From Liolophura sinensis (lineage: Eukaryota; Mollusca; Polyplacophora; Chitonida; Chitonidae): 64,000 nt of DNA. The position numbers and the translations under genes are program-made. A model generated the notes under the pieces. The model ran no database searches, was not told where the DNA came from, and saw only the letters and a program-made list of their open reading frames with translations. Positions 35,801 to 50,800 of this stretch are shown here, piece by piece. Every line of letters starts with the position of its first letter. The first letter of the stretch is position 1. The stretch lies in contig NC_088304.1 in assembly GCF_032854445.1 (NCBI RefSeq), positions 12,537,704 through 12,601,703 on the forward strand. Direction: 5' to 3'.

Positions 35801-38800
35801 CTGGAGGGGACGCTTAGAGGTGAGGCTATGTATTGAACCCTGCTATTAAATGCTGTGTTTTTTAATTCGATTGGTATTTTATTACTCATAATTTCATAAC
35901 GAGAATTTCATAATTATTTTTTTTGCCATGAACTCGATGCGATTTTTTAACACAGACATTGACACAAAGCAAATAGGACATGTCACATTTTTAATGCAAA
36001 ATCAAATTGCATATAAAATTTTATAAATAATCGTAGATGATTTGGTGCAGTTTCATTTTGTTGATTTACATATACTTGATTCTGATTGGTCATTGGTTTC
36101 TGTGCAATAAAAGCCTCAAATATTATCCAGTTTTGATAAATTTTGTGCGCAGATTGATTTTGTCAAGTTAAAAAACCAGCTTGATCAGCGCTTACATTTT
36201 TTTTTTTAGTGTTTATAAATACTTTTATTTTCTTCTTGATTGGTGGCCTTCATGGCATAGTGGTTAGACTGCTAGTGCAGTGCAATGACCCAGGAACCTC
36301 TCACCAATGCAGTTACTTTGAGTTCAAGTCCAGCTTATGCTAGCTTTTTTTCTGGTTGTATCTTATGGACAGTCTGTCAGCAACCTGTAAATGGTTGTGG
36401 ATTTTCCCCTGTGCTCTGTCTGGTTTCCTCTGACCATCATGACTGTAATGCTGGCAGCAGTTGTATAAGTGAAATATTCTTCAGTACAGTGCTAGATTCC
36501 AGTCAGATACACAATTTAAAGTGCAAAGGTGTACTTACCTTGACAACTACGTGTGCATATAGTACTGGAGGTAGTATATCTGTAGCAGCATGTATTTGTA
36601 TGTATAAAAGATATAAGCACTTTGTGAAACAAACTCCCGATTTTCAAGGCCTAATTAATCACATTAAAGTCATCATGGGCCCCATAATGCTTTAAGGGCA
36701 GATTTGGTGAAATTATCACCTGATCTGGTGAAAATCACATGTCTTCCCTGATTTATTAGAAACAGATCCATGTGCCCCTTCTGTAGGAAGGTTAGATTAT
36801 TCATCTACCCTAATTCCGCAAACTTGTCGCATATGAAAGAGCAACCTTCATTGCAATTTATGCACATTTAGAATTTGATTTTGGAAACAAAACTGCATTG
36901 ACTGCATTGGCCAATTATCAGTCTACACAGGATAGTGCCTTCAGGGTATGTCTGAATGAGCACCTTGCAAACATGTGAAAAGGTTCAAGAATTACAGTGT
37001 ATCTATTTCTGCACAGATTGCCATTGGGTAACTGTGATATGTCCAAAATCAATAGCACTGTTCTCCATGTCACTGACATCTCAATGCCTACACATGACTC
37101 GTATTACCTGAACAGGTGAGAAGTTGCCATGGTCAGTCCAAGTTGCTGATGCTGCTATGTACACCCTTCATAAGATGCGGAGAGCCTACCCCATCCTGAA
37201 GCCGACAGACTTCTCTTGTACTGTGGCCGTGAGCAGCAAATACAGCCCCCCAACCTCTGACAGTATCTCTGCCCTGGGGGCATGTATACACCTGGACATG
37301 ACAGGGATTAAACTCTGCCTCTCAGCTCAACAGGTATGTACAGTCAACCTCCATTCACCAAGGCGTCAGCTTTTAAACAATCTTCAGGGCCAAATGTAAG
37401 GACACTTACTTTGATACCCTTTAGAGGTGCCCAAATGCCTGTCATAACCTATAAATGCCCAAATTATGGGGAATATTGCATGATAAATTTAAATTAAATT
37501 GGAAAGTTCCTTATATTCTTCATTTAAAACTTTAAACTTTCATTTAAAAGATTTATTTTAACAGTAATATTGATACTGTACATTATAATTTGGACCTGCC
37601 CAGTGGCTCAGTTGATGGAGTGTCTGCTTCGGGTGCTGTAGATCCAGCGTTAATCCTTGGTCGGGTAATACCTTAGAGCTTAATAGAGGAAGTTGTAGCT
37701 ACCTCACTTGGCATTTAACATTAAGGGGAAGTTCACCAATTGGTTGACCCGTATTAGTATAATGGCTTTGGTAGGGTGGCTTACTTACCTTTGGTGAGTT
37801 TTCTGAGTGAAGCAGCACTAGATAAAAGAGCGTTGGAAATCTGTCCTACACCAAGGAGGTACATTACACATACATGCACTCTGGGGGACTCCTTCATCGG
37901 CAGATGACTGAAAAATTGTCAAGTACGATGTTAAATCCCAAACACTCACTCCCTCTCTCACTCATTGTGATTTGGCATGAAAGAAGGTTTTTATTAAAGG
38001 TTTCTTAAAATCTGAAAAAACATTAGTCCAAATTAGTTAAATAAAAGGCTGACCATATTAAAGGCTGTATCATGTATTACTCTCTTAATGGTAACATACA
38101 TCTGATTCCGAATCAGTTTTCCACCTCTTTTTTTTCATAATCCCTAATTATAATGTAGTAAATTTTAGTATGTGCCTTCATTATGACAAATTACAGATCA
38201 AGTTTGAAATTTGGGTTGTCTTGTCCATTTCCAACCACAGTTGGTAGAGGGTCCGCTTCGGGACCGGTAGATCCAGGATCAATCCTTGATCGAGTCACAC
38301 CTAAGACTTTAAAAGAGGAAGTTCAGCATGAAGGGGATAGTGCAACGACTGGTTGACCCGTATCAGTATAATGGCTCGGGCGGGGCGGCTTACTTGCCTT
38401 CGGTAAGTCGTCTCAGTGATGCAGCACTAAATAAAAGAGCGGTGGAAATCCGTCCTGCAACAAGGAGGCACATTACACGTGCATGCACCCTAATGATTCC
38501 TTCGTCGTCATATGACTGAAAAATTGTTGAGTACGACGTTAAACCCCAAGCACTCACTCACTCCATTTCCAACAAAATTATGAGACCGTTTTTTCACTCT
38601 TGAACAATTTTCCAGACTTGCTTTTGCTTAAAACTGTGCATTACGTTAAGGTAAAAATTGATTAATAGCTTCACCTTCCCAAATTACAAATCAAGTCTGA
38701 GCTTCGGGACATTTTGTCCGTCTTTGATAAAATTATTATTATTGAAAATGTGATTTTTGTTTTGTTTTGTTTTGGACAGTTTTCCGGACTTTTTTCCCAA

Positions 38801-41800
38801 AATGGCTAGCGATTATGAAAACTTTTTTCATTTTTTTTTTTTTTGTTGATGGGATACTTATACATCACATTCAAATTATCGAGTTTTGATAATGTTTCGA
38901 AATAAATTTTTCTCAGCAGCACTAAAGCTCAAACATTTAAACATAAAATATAAAACATACAAAGATGAAATCTAAAATATTTCAAGTCTTGCTTAGTTTG
39001 ACTTTATGTATTGATGCGTCAGATGAAAATTTTATGTGATTTATAGCTTTTGAGAAATCGCATTGTGTGAATGTGGGTTGTAAAATATAAGACCTGTATT
39101 CACTGGACGAGTGAAAACAACTAATCGTACCGTGTGGCTTTTTGTAGGGAATACATGTAGCAATGGAAGTTGGAAGTTGTGGGGGGGGGGGGGGGAGGGG
39201 GAGGTGAGCGCATCAAGAAGGCTTCGTAGGAGTGTGACAAAATCAGAAGATCTTTAGCATTGTTTGATATTTGCAGATTTTAGCAGAGAAAAACTGTTGT
39301 TGTAGGTTCAGACAACAGCCTTACTGTTGACCCAAATTACCAGCGTGGGGAAGGAACTCAGTGGCTTTTGGGGGACGTCTCTGTCCACAGAGGGCAAAAA
39401 ACCTTCTCCAGAGGGGGTGGAGGTCAGGACTGACCCACCTCCTTCCACCCCACATCACGCACCACCAGTGGAGCCTTCCACAAGTGGTGCTGAGGGTGTT
39501 ACCACAGAAACGTCGGAAGACTTGTCAAGGGAGACAACTCCTAACCGGGAGCTGGAGATCGAGGAGGTGCAGTCGTCAGGTGTGAGGCTGTCTTTCTGGT
39601 TGCAGTGGACCCTGCCGAAGTTTGAGCTTTTGTTGTATGGAGAAGAAAAGAGGAATAAACTGGGTAGGGAAAGGCGTTAAAATAAACTTGTGCAATATTA
39701 CCATTTTGTTTGGTACTTGTCGAATACATTTATACATGTTTAAATATTGGGGTTTATCTATGTATTCAACGAGTTTTTACCTGAATGGAAAATCTAGTAA
39801 AATGTTTTGTGCTCACAACAAGTTTGAGTGAATCCTAGTTGAAGACTTTTTGTTGAGGTTATGCTGTTTAGAGCTTTGGCAAGGACACACAGAGAGATTG
39901 ATCATGTTAATGAAGTCTTGATAAATGTATAAATGTTGCTAAGATTTCACGTTCAAGCAATTACCCAAAACAAAACATTGTTTGGATTCTCCCGACTTCA
40001 GATGAAGTCACAATTCCATGTATGTGACACGTCAATTTCTTCTTTTTTTTTGTTTGTAATGGTAATTGACATCTTTTTTTTTTTACCACTTAAGGATCTT
40101 GATTTTTCAATTGTCTGCCTGATAAAGCCGCTTTATTCCCAGGAAAGCATTTATTGGGAATTTAGGCTATTGAAAATGCAACTATGCCTATAATAAAACT
40201 GAACACCTTCTTTCACCTTTACATGGGGCAAGCATTGAAATCTTTGTAATTTGTTACTTATCTTTTCACTTTTCCCAGAGAGGTGTGTGGCTGTTCAGCT
40301 AGAAGAGCTGATCATGTCCATTGACCTGCAGGAAGTATATGGCAAGGTCAAGGCCAAGGTCGGAATGGCAGGAATCCGTCACTATGTCAAAACGTGAGCT
40401 GACAAAAATATCTGCTGTTTCTGGACTTCTTGTAAAGAGAATTTATAATATTTCTAAATCACATGAATTGATCTGAGAGGTGTGGCAGGAGGGGAACTTT
40501 CTATTTTTGTTACTCTACCAGGGCAATTTTTCAGTATTTGACTGCAAAAGAATAGGTTGTGTATTAGAGGCTGTCAAAAAAGAAAAAAATACAATGTAAC
40601 AAAAAAGGTGTATTAGCTAGCTTTGTCAAAATTAGTTTTATTATTGTTAACATAATTGTACAGAACTCCTAAGTTCATACATTAGCCCGTCTTTGCATCG
40701 ATGTTTTGAAATATCACAAATATTAGTTCATACACATATTATGTTTATGTACTTTTGTAAGAATAACAAAGCTGAAAAATATGGCATGGACTTATACTAA
40801 AGATGGAACTAAAATGTTCAGTATTATCATCATTACAAACAAATTACATAAAATTTCATCAATAACAAAGATGCATTTTTTAGCCTGAATTTTAATAGTT
40901 CTGTTGATATGTACTGAGATAAAAAAATGTGTCAACAACAAAATAATATTTAATGACATTTATTTGCTTCTTAAAACCCACCTTTTTTGGGTGCGATGTT
41001 TTATGTCATTTACCATACATGGAATAAATCTTGAATAATACATTAATGAAATTCATTGATCTATCAGTAAGCTGTTGTTTACAGACTTGGGGAGAACTCG
41101 TGGGTTCTTGGAGGAAATGAAGGTCTCCTTGTGTCTGGGCCGAGCAGCTTGCCTCGCAACATCCAGGTTGTATCAAATAAACTATGGACCAATGACAGCC
41201 TTCCGTCACCGATGGGGTCGTTGTACACTGTCAGTGATGTGGTTGGTCGGGACAAAAATCATGGGCTCTTGTCATTCACCTTCACCAGAGCCCTGTGCAA
41301 GAATGTGAAGCGACGGATGCGGAAACTGAATGTGGAGCTTGCAGGGCTCCACGAGGACACAAACTCACACATGCAAGATTTACTGGCAAATAACTACAGG
41401 AAGTACATCTCGGAAGTGTGCTTCACTTTAGAGCCGTGTGATACTTTCCTCTTCAAACCAGTTGTTGGACTTATCGTCAACGTCTTCAGCTACAGTTTGC
41501 CGCGAGACGGTCTCAGCGGGGTGAAGTTCTCCAGGCCCTCGGTGAAGCCACAGCTCCAGCTTGGCCCAAACCCATTATCAAGCCTCAGGGGAAGCAACTC
41601 TGCCAGCTCTCTAAAGAACTCTCAAAGCTCATCCAAAATGCCTTTGTCCTCTGCGTCCATTCCACTGATGTATGTGAACATTTCCGGCATGAGGGTTTTC
41701 GTGCCTGTCGTAGACGTGACTCATAACCCCAATGACTCAATAGATGATTCAATACGGAAGAAAACATCAACTCAGAACCATGACATGTTTCTGCTTCAGT

Positions 41801-44800
41801 TTTCGTCCTTGTCACTTAACCCACAAGCGGAGAATCCTTTGTCCAGGTGTGTGATGGAGAAAGAGCTGTATCGACGGGCACTTCATGCTGGGGTTACTCA
41901 GCATCCAGGCTCACAGCTGGAAGACAGGCAATATCAGCTAGACATTAAGGCTCTCACCTTCTGCTCAGGTAAGTCACACGTTCGTCTTTTCATGTAGATA
42001 CAAGATGTAAGAAGTTCGGATCTAGCCAATCATATGTACAGTATTTTGCAAATCAAATGTGAAATCAAAAAAAAAAAATAATAATGCATGACATGACTCT
42101 TCACAAAGATTCCGCGAATTTGGGGAATGCCAAATTATGAAGGCAACAACATAAATTGACTCTTCACAAAGATTCCGCTGATGTGGGCAGTGCCAAATTA
42201 TGAAGGTTACATCATAAATTATTTTGTGCTGACTTTTAAGTGAATCAAAATACAGATGTGTAACTTGTGTATTACCAGGTGTGTGGGAAAACTTTACACG
42301 AAGGGTCTCCCGTCCTGAGGGTAGTGCTGTGGCCCACAACCCTTCGGTACAGATCCCTGCCGTGGAGTGGAATAACTTGATGATACCTGTGCAGTAAGTG
42401 TGGAATAAAAAGATCAGAAAATGATAATTTTCTTTTATATCTTGACATTTTGGAGTCCACAATCACTTCATGGAAGGAGGGAACAAATTTCCAGGAAAAG
42501 AACAGGGATTACATGGCTAGGAAATACAAAAGCATTATTAAATGAGGAATGACGAGGCTTTATTAGGTCAGGAAAAGAAAAGTCATTATTAAGCCAGGAG
42601 AACACAAGGCTTTATTAGGTCAGGAAAAGAAAGTCATTATTAGGTCGGGAGAACAAAAGGCATTATTAGGCCAGGAAAAGAAAAGTCATTATTAGGTCAG
42701 GAGAACAAAAGCCATTGTTAGTTCAAATAAAGAGCACATTGGTATCAGAAGATCAGATTTATACAAGTACTTTAGCACATACTGTAAGGTTGGTCAGCAG
42801 CCTGCGGATGGTTGTGGGTTTCCTCTGGGCTCTGCCCGGTTTCCTCCCACCATAGGGCTGGTGGCCGTCGTATAAGTGAAATATTCTTGAAGATGGTATA
42901 AAACACTAATCACATAAATAAATATATTTTTTAGGAAGGAAAAGGACATCAGAGTTATTCCCCTTGCTTCCCGGTTTGACTTCAAAGTGGTGCTTGCTCC
43001 AGCCATTGTCTACACACCTCCATCAGGTGTACAGAAGAAAACTGTCAACCAGGAGGTGCAGTATCATATGGTCATTTTGATGTAGACTTGATTTTACATG
43101 TTGTGGTTCATCGTTAATACTATTAAAGTGTGCAGAAACGCTTTTAGTATTTTCCAACCTGCAAATTTTCGCAGGCTTCCCTCAGGTACTGTCTGGTTTC
43201 ATCCCACAATAATGCTGGCTGCCGTGGTATAAGTGAAATATTCTTAAGTACGACGTAAAACACCAATCAAATAAATAAATATTTAAATTTTAGCATTTTC
43301 TCAAGGGTCAAAAGTAGAAAGAACTAATCATGTCCTAGTTTTTAAGGTACATGTACTTGTCTATCACACGATAAGCGAGTCTAATGTCATTCTCAGCTAG
43401 GGCTGTCAAGATTCCCCTGTCCTCGGCGCCCCTTCGATGCGGCAATAAGTGATCGACAATGCTTTTTCATGTAATCTTACACAAAGTTTTGCTGAAGACC
43501 ACTTGTCTTTCACGCATGACATGTCATGCGTGGAAGACAAGTTCACTAGTTCACTAGTATAGCCTGCCCAGGGTTGGTGGTTTAATTCGCTTTTGGCCAT
43601 CCATAATTCACAAATGATAAATTGTTGAATACGGAATCATGCAAGAACCAATCAAAATCAAGGGTCATAGTTCATATTTTATTTATAAGCTCATGGGAAC
43701 GTAATATTTGCCAAAAAACTTGTGGATTTTATGACATGTTAACATGTCTGACCTTTTTGATTGGAGTTGTATTTGTGATGGTTGCCAGGGCTAATAAGTC
43801 AAACTTTGCTTTAGTCAACTTTTGTATTTTAAACAGGCTTTTAAACGTGATAACGCAACGATGTGAACGTGATAAAGCAAGTTTGTATGCCGACTATCCT
43901 CAGTCATGAATATTGGCTGTCCTCAGCTTTTGGCTGATTAAAATTTGAAAAAGAAATGAAAGTTACTTTTAGACAGCCTGTGCAGGTTGCAGTGCTACAT
44001 TTACCTTCATATTTGAAAATGTGAGTTAAGAGTGAAACAAGGATGATACCTAAACACGTAAATTTGGTTTTTAATAATTTGTTAATAAATAATTGTTTTG
44101 TAACCTGGGTTTCCTTTCAGCCTATAGTGGTGTGTGGCCATGCTGTGGAAATCAATATCATAAGTGACTTAGACTTCTACCTAAGTACCAGCCAAATCAA
44201 CCTCCTCCACAAAATGGTGGCAAACATTACAGCACCTAATGAAAATGCTGAAGACAGTGGTGTGGCCATGCTGACTGCTAATGCATCGCAATCCAGGGGA
44301 GAGCACCATTTGATCGATAGTGGCGTTGAAAGTGACGCATCAACAGCCAACACACATGCTCAAATAGAATCCCGCGCCAAGGCCCTTCCCATTGCCATTG
44401 GTCACCAGCCAGAAGTGGTTGCCTTTACTAAAGGTCAGGGCCCAAGGAGATAACTCCGCTTGATGTTTTGCTGACAGCCGGTCGAATCACATGCATGTTG
44501 TACAGCCACAAGACACAAACGGACGGAGTGAAATTGTCTGTGGGTAAGAAAAAGTCAAAACTGGCTCATTCCAAATCGAAGAGGGCTGATCGAGACAAGA
44601 AAACTGGAGTGTACAGCGGCAAGAAAAGCTCATACATCCAGGCGTGGTCGAGCTGTGGTTATTTAGCAGACGAATCCAGCGACGAGTTTGAAGGGAACTA
44701 TGACCCAGCTACTCACCTGCGCTTTATGAATATTCATGCAACGTCGGACAGCCACAGCTCACGTGATGAGGAGACAGGGATTGTCATTGTACCATTTCTA

Positions 44801-47800
44801 TACAGTTATTTCTCACAGCCGCATGCAGTTATCTCCCTTCAACCGGACACCCAGAAGGTGGAGCTGTCCTGTTATGATGTCATGCTGAAAGGAGCAGCAG
44901 TGGATCACATCATTAAAGGTACTGGTATACCCCGAAACCAAAGTGTCCTATAATTCATCAGTGGGTCACATCGTCTGGACACAGGCAGTGATTCTTGTAC
45001 GTTTAAAACTTTTCCCAGCAGATGGAAGTCGAGAGTCATTTTCTATAAACCACGGCATTCATAACTTGCATAAGTACATTTATATGGTCTGTCAGCAACT
45101 TGCAGATGGTCAAGGGTTTCCCCTGGGCTCTGCCCGGTTTCCTCTCACCATAATGCTGACATATGAGTGAAATACATTTGAGTACAGTGTTAAACAAGTC
45201 AAATAAAAAACTAAATAAAATATAAATACATTTACATTTTTTATTTTGTTTTATAGTCCATATAACCCTTGGTACTTTTTTTTTCTTGTTGATTCACCAA
45301 AACAAAAAACACAGCACAAAAGCACAGAAGAAAAAAATGTGTTTTAACATATAAATGTCAAATATGCGACCTTTCAAGTTTTCTTTTGAATATCAGTGCT
45401 TTGATTTATTTATATATTTATTTGATTGATGTTATACGCCATACTCAAGAATGTTTCACTTATACGATGGGGGCCAGCATTATGGTAGGAGGAAACCGGG
45501 CAGAGCCCGGGGGAAACCCACAACCATCGGCAGGTTGCTGTCGGACCTTCCCACTCACGGAGGCCCCTATCAGTGCTTTGCATTATTCTGATGACATTTT
45601 ATCTGATCAGTACTCCATGTTTTAAATGTAATAAAACATTTGCCTGTTTTGTTTTCTGACAGTTGATGACCACAAATTTTTACCTGACTGTTCTGATTAT
45701 GCCACCCACTGGCTGGAGACTAGGTCTGGATCACCTAACATGAAGACAGGTGTACCTGCCAGCCTCATCACTGTGAGGGTCACTGACCTGCTACAGGGAC
45801 CAGGTAGGTGACATTGTTACTTGTACATCAGTGGGGCTAGCCCTAACTTGAGGACAGGTGTACCTGCCAGCCTCATCACTGTGAGGGTCACTGACCTGCT
45901 ACAGGGACCAGGTAGGTAACATTGTTACTTGTACATCAGTGGGGCTAGCCCTAACTTGAGGACAGGTGTAGCTGCCAGCCTCATCACTGTGAGGGTCACT
46001 GACCTGCTACAGGGTCCAGGTAGGTGACATTGTTACTTGTACATCAGTGGGGGCTAACCCTAACCTGCGGACAGGTGTACCTGCCAGCCTCATCACTGTG
46101 ATGATCACTGACCTGCTACAGGGACCAGGTAGGTGACATTGTTGCTTGTACATCAGTGGGGCTAGCCCTAACCTGAGGGACAGGTGTACCTGACAGCCTC
46201 ATCACTGTGAGGGTCACTGACCTGCTACAGGGACCAGGTAGGTGACATTGTTGCTTGTACATCAGCGGGGCTAGCCCTAACCTGCGGACAGGTGTACCTG
46301 CCAGCCTCATCACTGTGAGGGTCACTGACCTGCTACAGGGACCAGGTAGGTGACATTGTTGCTTGTACATCAGTGGGGCTAGCCCTAACCTGAGGACAGG
46401 TGTACCTGACAGCCTCATCACTGTGAGGGTCACTGACCTGCTACAGGGACCAGGTAGGTGACATTGTTGCTTGTACATCAGCGGGGCTAGCCCTAACCTG
46501 CGGACAGGTGTACCTGCCAGCCTCATCACTGTGAGGGTCACTGACCTGCTACAGGGACCAGGTAGGTAACATTGTTACTTGTACATCAGTGGGGCTAGCC
46601 CTAACCTGAGAACAGCTATACCTGCAAGTCTCATCACTGTGAGGGTCACTGACCTGCTACAGGGTCCAGGTAGGTGACATTGTTACTTGTACATCAGTGG
46701 GGCTAGCCCTAACCTAAGGACAGGTGTAGCTGCCAGCCTCATCACTGTGAGGGTCACTGACCTGCTACAGGGACCAGGTAGGTGACATTGTTGCTTGTAC
46801 ATCATTGGGGCTAACCCTAACCTGCAGACAGGTGTAGCTGCCAGCCTCATCACTGTGAGGGTCACTGACCTGCTACAGGGACCAGGTAGGTAACATTGTT
46901 ACTTGTACATTAGTGGGGCTAGCCCTAACCTGAGGACAGGTGTAGCTGCCAGCCTCATCACTGTGAGGGTCACTGACCTGCTACAGGGTCCAGGTAGGTG
47001 ACATTGTTACTTGTACATCAGTGGGGCTAGCCCTAACCTGAGGACAGGTGTAGCTGCCAGCCTCATCACTGTGAGGGTCACTGACCTGCTACAGGGACCA
47101 GGTAGGTAACATTGGTACTTGTACATCGGTGGGGCTAGCCCTAACCTGAGAACAGCTATACCTGCCAGCCTCATCACTGTGAGGGTCACTGACCTGCTAC
47201 AGGGTCCAGGTAGGTGACATTGTTACTTGTACATCAGAGGGACTAGCCCTAACCTGAGAACAGCTATACCTGCAAGCCACATCACTGTGAGGGTCACTGA
47301 CCTGCTACAGGGTCCAGGTAGGTGACATTGTTACTTGTACATCAGTGGGGCTAGCCCTAACCTAAGGACAGGTGTAGCTGCCAGCTTCATCACTGTGAGG
47401 GTCACTGACCTGCTACAGGGACCAGGTAGGTGACATTGTTGCTTGTACATCATTGGGGCTAACCCTAACCTGCAGACAGGTGTAGCTGCCAGCCTCATCA
47501 CTGTGAGGGTCACTGACCTGCTACAGGGACCAGGTAGGTAACATTGTTTCTTGTACATTAGTGGGGCTAGCCCTAACCTGAGGACAGGTGTAGCTGCCAG
47601 CCTCATCACTGTGAGGGTCACTGACCTGCTACAGGGTCCAGGTAGGTGACATTGTTACTTGTACATCAGTGGGGCTAGCCCTAACCTGAGGACAGGTGTA
47701 GCTGCCAGCCTCATCACTGTGAGGGTCACTGACCTGCTACAGGGTCCAGGTAGGTGACATTGTTACTTGTACATCAGTGGGGCTAGCCCTAACCTGAGGA

Positions 47801-50800
47801 CAGGTGTAGCTGCCAGCCTCATCACTGTGAGGGTCACTGACCTGCTACAGGGACCAGGTAGGTAACATTGGTACTTGTACATCGGTGGGGCTAGCCCTAA
47901 CCTGAGAACAGCTATACCTGCAAGCCTCATCACTGTGAGGGTCACTGACCTGCTACAGGGTCCAGGTAGGTGACATTGTTACTTGTACATCAGTGGGGCT
48001 AGCCCTAACCTGAGGACAGGTGTAGCTGCCAGCCTCATCACTGTGAGGGTCACTGACCTGCTACAGGGACCAGGTAGGTAACATTGGTACTTGTACATCG
48101 GTGGGGCTAGCCCTAACCTGAGAACAGCTATACCTGCCAGCCTCATCACTGTGAGGGTCACTGACCTGCTACAGGGTCCAGGTAGGTGACATTGTTACTT
48201 GTACATCAGAGGGACTAGCCCTAACCTGAGAACAGCTATACCTGCAAGCCTCATCACTGTGAGGGTCACTGACCTGCTACAGGGTCCAGGTAGGTGACAT
48301 TGTTACTTGTACATCAGTGGGGCTAGCCCTAACCTAAGGACAGGTGTAGCTGCCAGCTTCATCACTGTGAGGGTCACTGACCTGCTACAGGGACCAGGTA
48401 GGTGACATTGTTGCTTGTACATCATTGGGGCTAACCCTAACCTGCAGACAGGTGTAGCTGCCAGCCTCATCACTGTGAGGGTCACTGACCTGCTACAGGG
48501 ACCAGGTAGGTAACATTGTTTCTTGTACATTAGTGGGGCTAGCCCTAACCTGAGGACAGGTGTAGCTGCCAGCCTCATCACTGTGAGGGTCACTGACCTG
48601 CTACAGGGTCCAGGTAGGTGACATTGTTACTTGTACATCAGTGGGGCTAGCCCTAACCTGAGGACAGGTGTAGCTGCCAGCCTCATCACTGTGAGGGTCA
48701 CTGACCTGCTACAGGGTCCAGGTAGGTGACATTGTTACTTGTACATCAGTGGGGCTAGCCCTAACCTGAGGACAGGTGTAGCTGCCAGCCTCATCACTGT
48801 GAGGGTCACTGACCTGCTACAGGGACCAGGTAGGTAACATTGGTACTTGTACATCGGTGGGGCTAGCCCTAACCTGAGAACAGCTATACCTGCAAGCCTC
48901 ATCACTGTGAGGGTCACTGACCTGCTACAGGGTCCAGGTAGCTGACATTGTTACTTGTACATCAGTGGGGCTAGCCCTAACCTAAGGACAGGTGTAGCTG
49001 CCAGCCTCATCACTGTGAGGGTCACTGACCTGCTACAGGGTCCAGGTAGGTGACATTGTTACTTGTACATCAGAGGGACTAGCCCTAACCTGAGGGACAG
49101 GTGTAGCTGCCAGCCTCATCACTGTAAGGGTCACTGACCTGCTACAGGGACCAGGTAGGTGACATTGTTACTTGTTCATCGGTGGGGCTAGCCCTAACCT
49201 GAGGACAGGTGTACCTGCCAGCCTCATCACTGTAATGATCACTGACCTGCTACAGGGTCCAGGTAGGTGACATTGTTACTTGTACATCAGAGGGGCTAGC
49301 CCTAACCTGAGGACAGGTGTACCTGCCAGCCTCATCACTGTGAGGGTCACTGACCTGCTACAGGGACCAGGTAGGTGACATTGTTACTTGTTCATCGGTG
49401 GGGGCTAGCCCTAACCTGAAGACAGGATTACCCACCAGCCTCAGCACTGTAAGAGTTACTAGGTTGCTACAGAAATGGAATTTATAAACATTCTTATCGC
49501 ACACTTTCGGGAAAGGCAAGAAATGTGTATTTGGACCTTTCAACAGTTTTTTTTTTTTATATTTTATACAAGTAACTACATTTAGCTCTAGCTATTTTGG
49601 CTGCGTTTTATCCAACTCTGTACCTCAGACTGTTTTGATTCAGGGAATGTTTTATGAACCGGGTTGATGCCTTGCAAGTGAAATATTCTGGAAATGAAAT
49701 GAAATTTTCTGAATAAATATTAAACTACTGTACATCGGTTTAAAGCACTTTTTTCAGTGAAATTTGTACGTACAATTGCATTGCATGAAATTTATGAAAA
49801 TAACACCAAAAATGATTTGTTTGTGTCACTAAAGATGAAAGTTTCATAAAACTGTCCAGATTATTTCTCTACACCCCATACTTCTCTCAGAATGGTTCAA
49901 AATATTGGTCACTGAGGAGGTTGAAAACGTTGAGGAATTAGGGTAGACATTAGGTTCATCCATAAACTTTAAAACCAATCTAAATATACATATAGGACTT
50001 TGTCCTCGTAAATATGGCTTTTTATGGGCTTGTTGTTCACAGGCCTTGCTGTTGTAATACTTGCACTTTGCAAGTCTCACATTTCTGAGAAGCTGACTTT
50101 AGGGATAATAAAAGGAATTTTTTTATTGCAGCTCAAATTTCTGTGGAATTGGAAAGACCAGTGAAGACTGAGTGCAAGTCTGTCCAAACTTCTGCAGGTA
50201 AATCAATTCATGGCAGACAGCGTTGCCACCTGGAGGATTGATTCTGAACTAGGAAAAGACAACTCCAAGATTGACATGCCAAGGAAAGTGTCAGGTATGT
50301 CATTTAGATGTGATTATTAGATTATTCTAAATTTTAAATTTTACATACCACATTACATTGGGTAATAATTGTAAATTTTTATATTAAAAATACCTAATGA
50401 AGTACTGTCCCAAAGAAAGCTTCCACAATTTTGTGAAATACATGTAATAGGAATAGCCTCTTGACAACAATTTTTATGAAAATTGAAAATGATGCCGTTC
50501 GCCTTTAAATAAATGTTTCATTCATTCATTCTTTCCTTTGTTGATCATTCATATTATTATTATTATTATTACTGTTTGCATTATTACTGCTTGCATTATT
50601 CAGGGAATGCTGAGACATCAGAGTCCACTCTCATGACTTTCCTCAGCCACAGAGTGAAAAGCGTAGAGTTACAGACTGAACAGGTTGTGCTATACGCAGA
50701 GACCCTTACAGACCAACAGACACCCTTTGTTCTCGTCGCACTGGGCTCAATCAGCGCTGATGCTGAACTTCATCTTAATGACAAAGGTACAGTATACACC

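Noticed and set aside
44433-44477. A 44-nt intron to repair the exon 21 frame
   Set aside because: It would splice in phase, but gtcagg is a poor donor, the length is too short, and it would remove TPLDVLLTAG, which resembles conserved VPS13B sequence.
46116-48917. Multiple minus-strand frames reading MTLTVMRLAATPVLRLGLAP
   Set aside because: Antisense shadows of the 108-bp exon 22-derived array.
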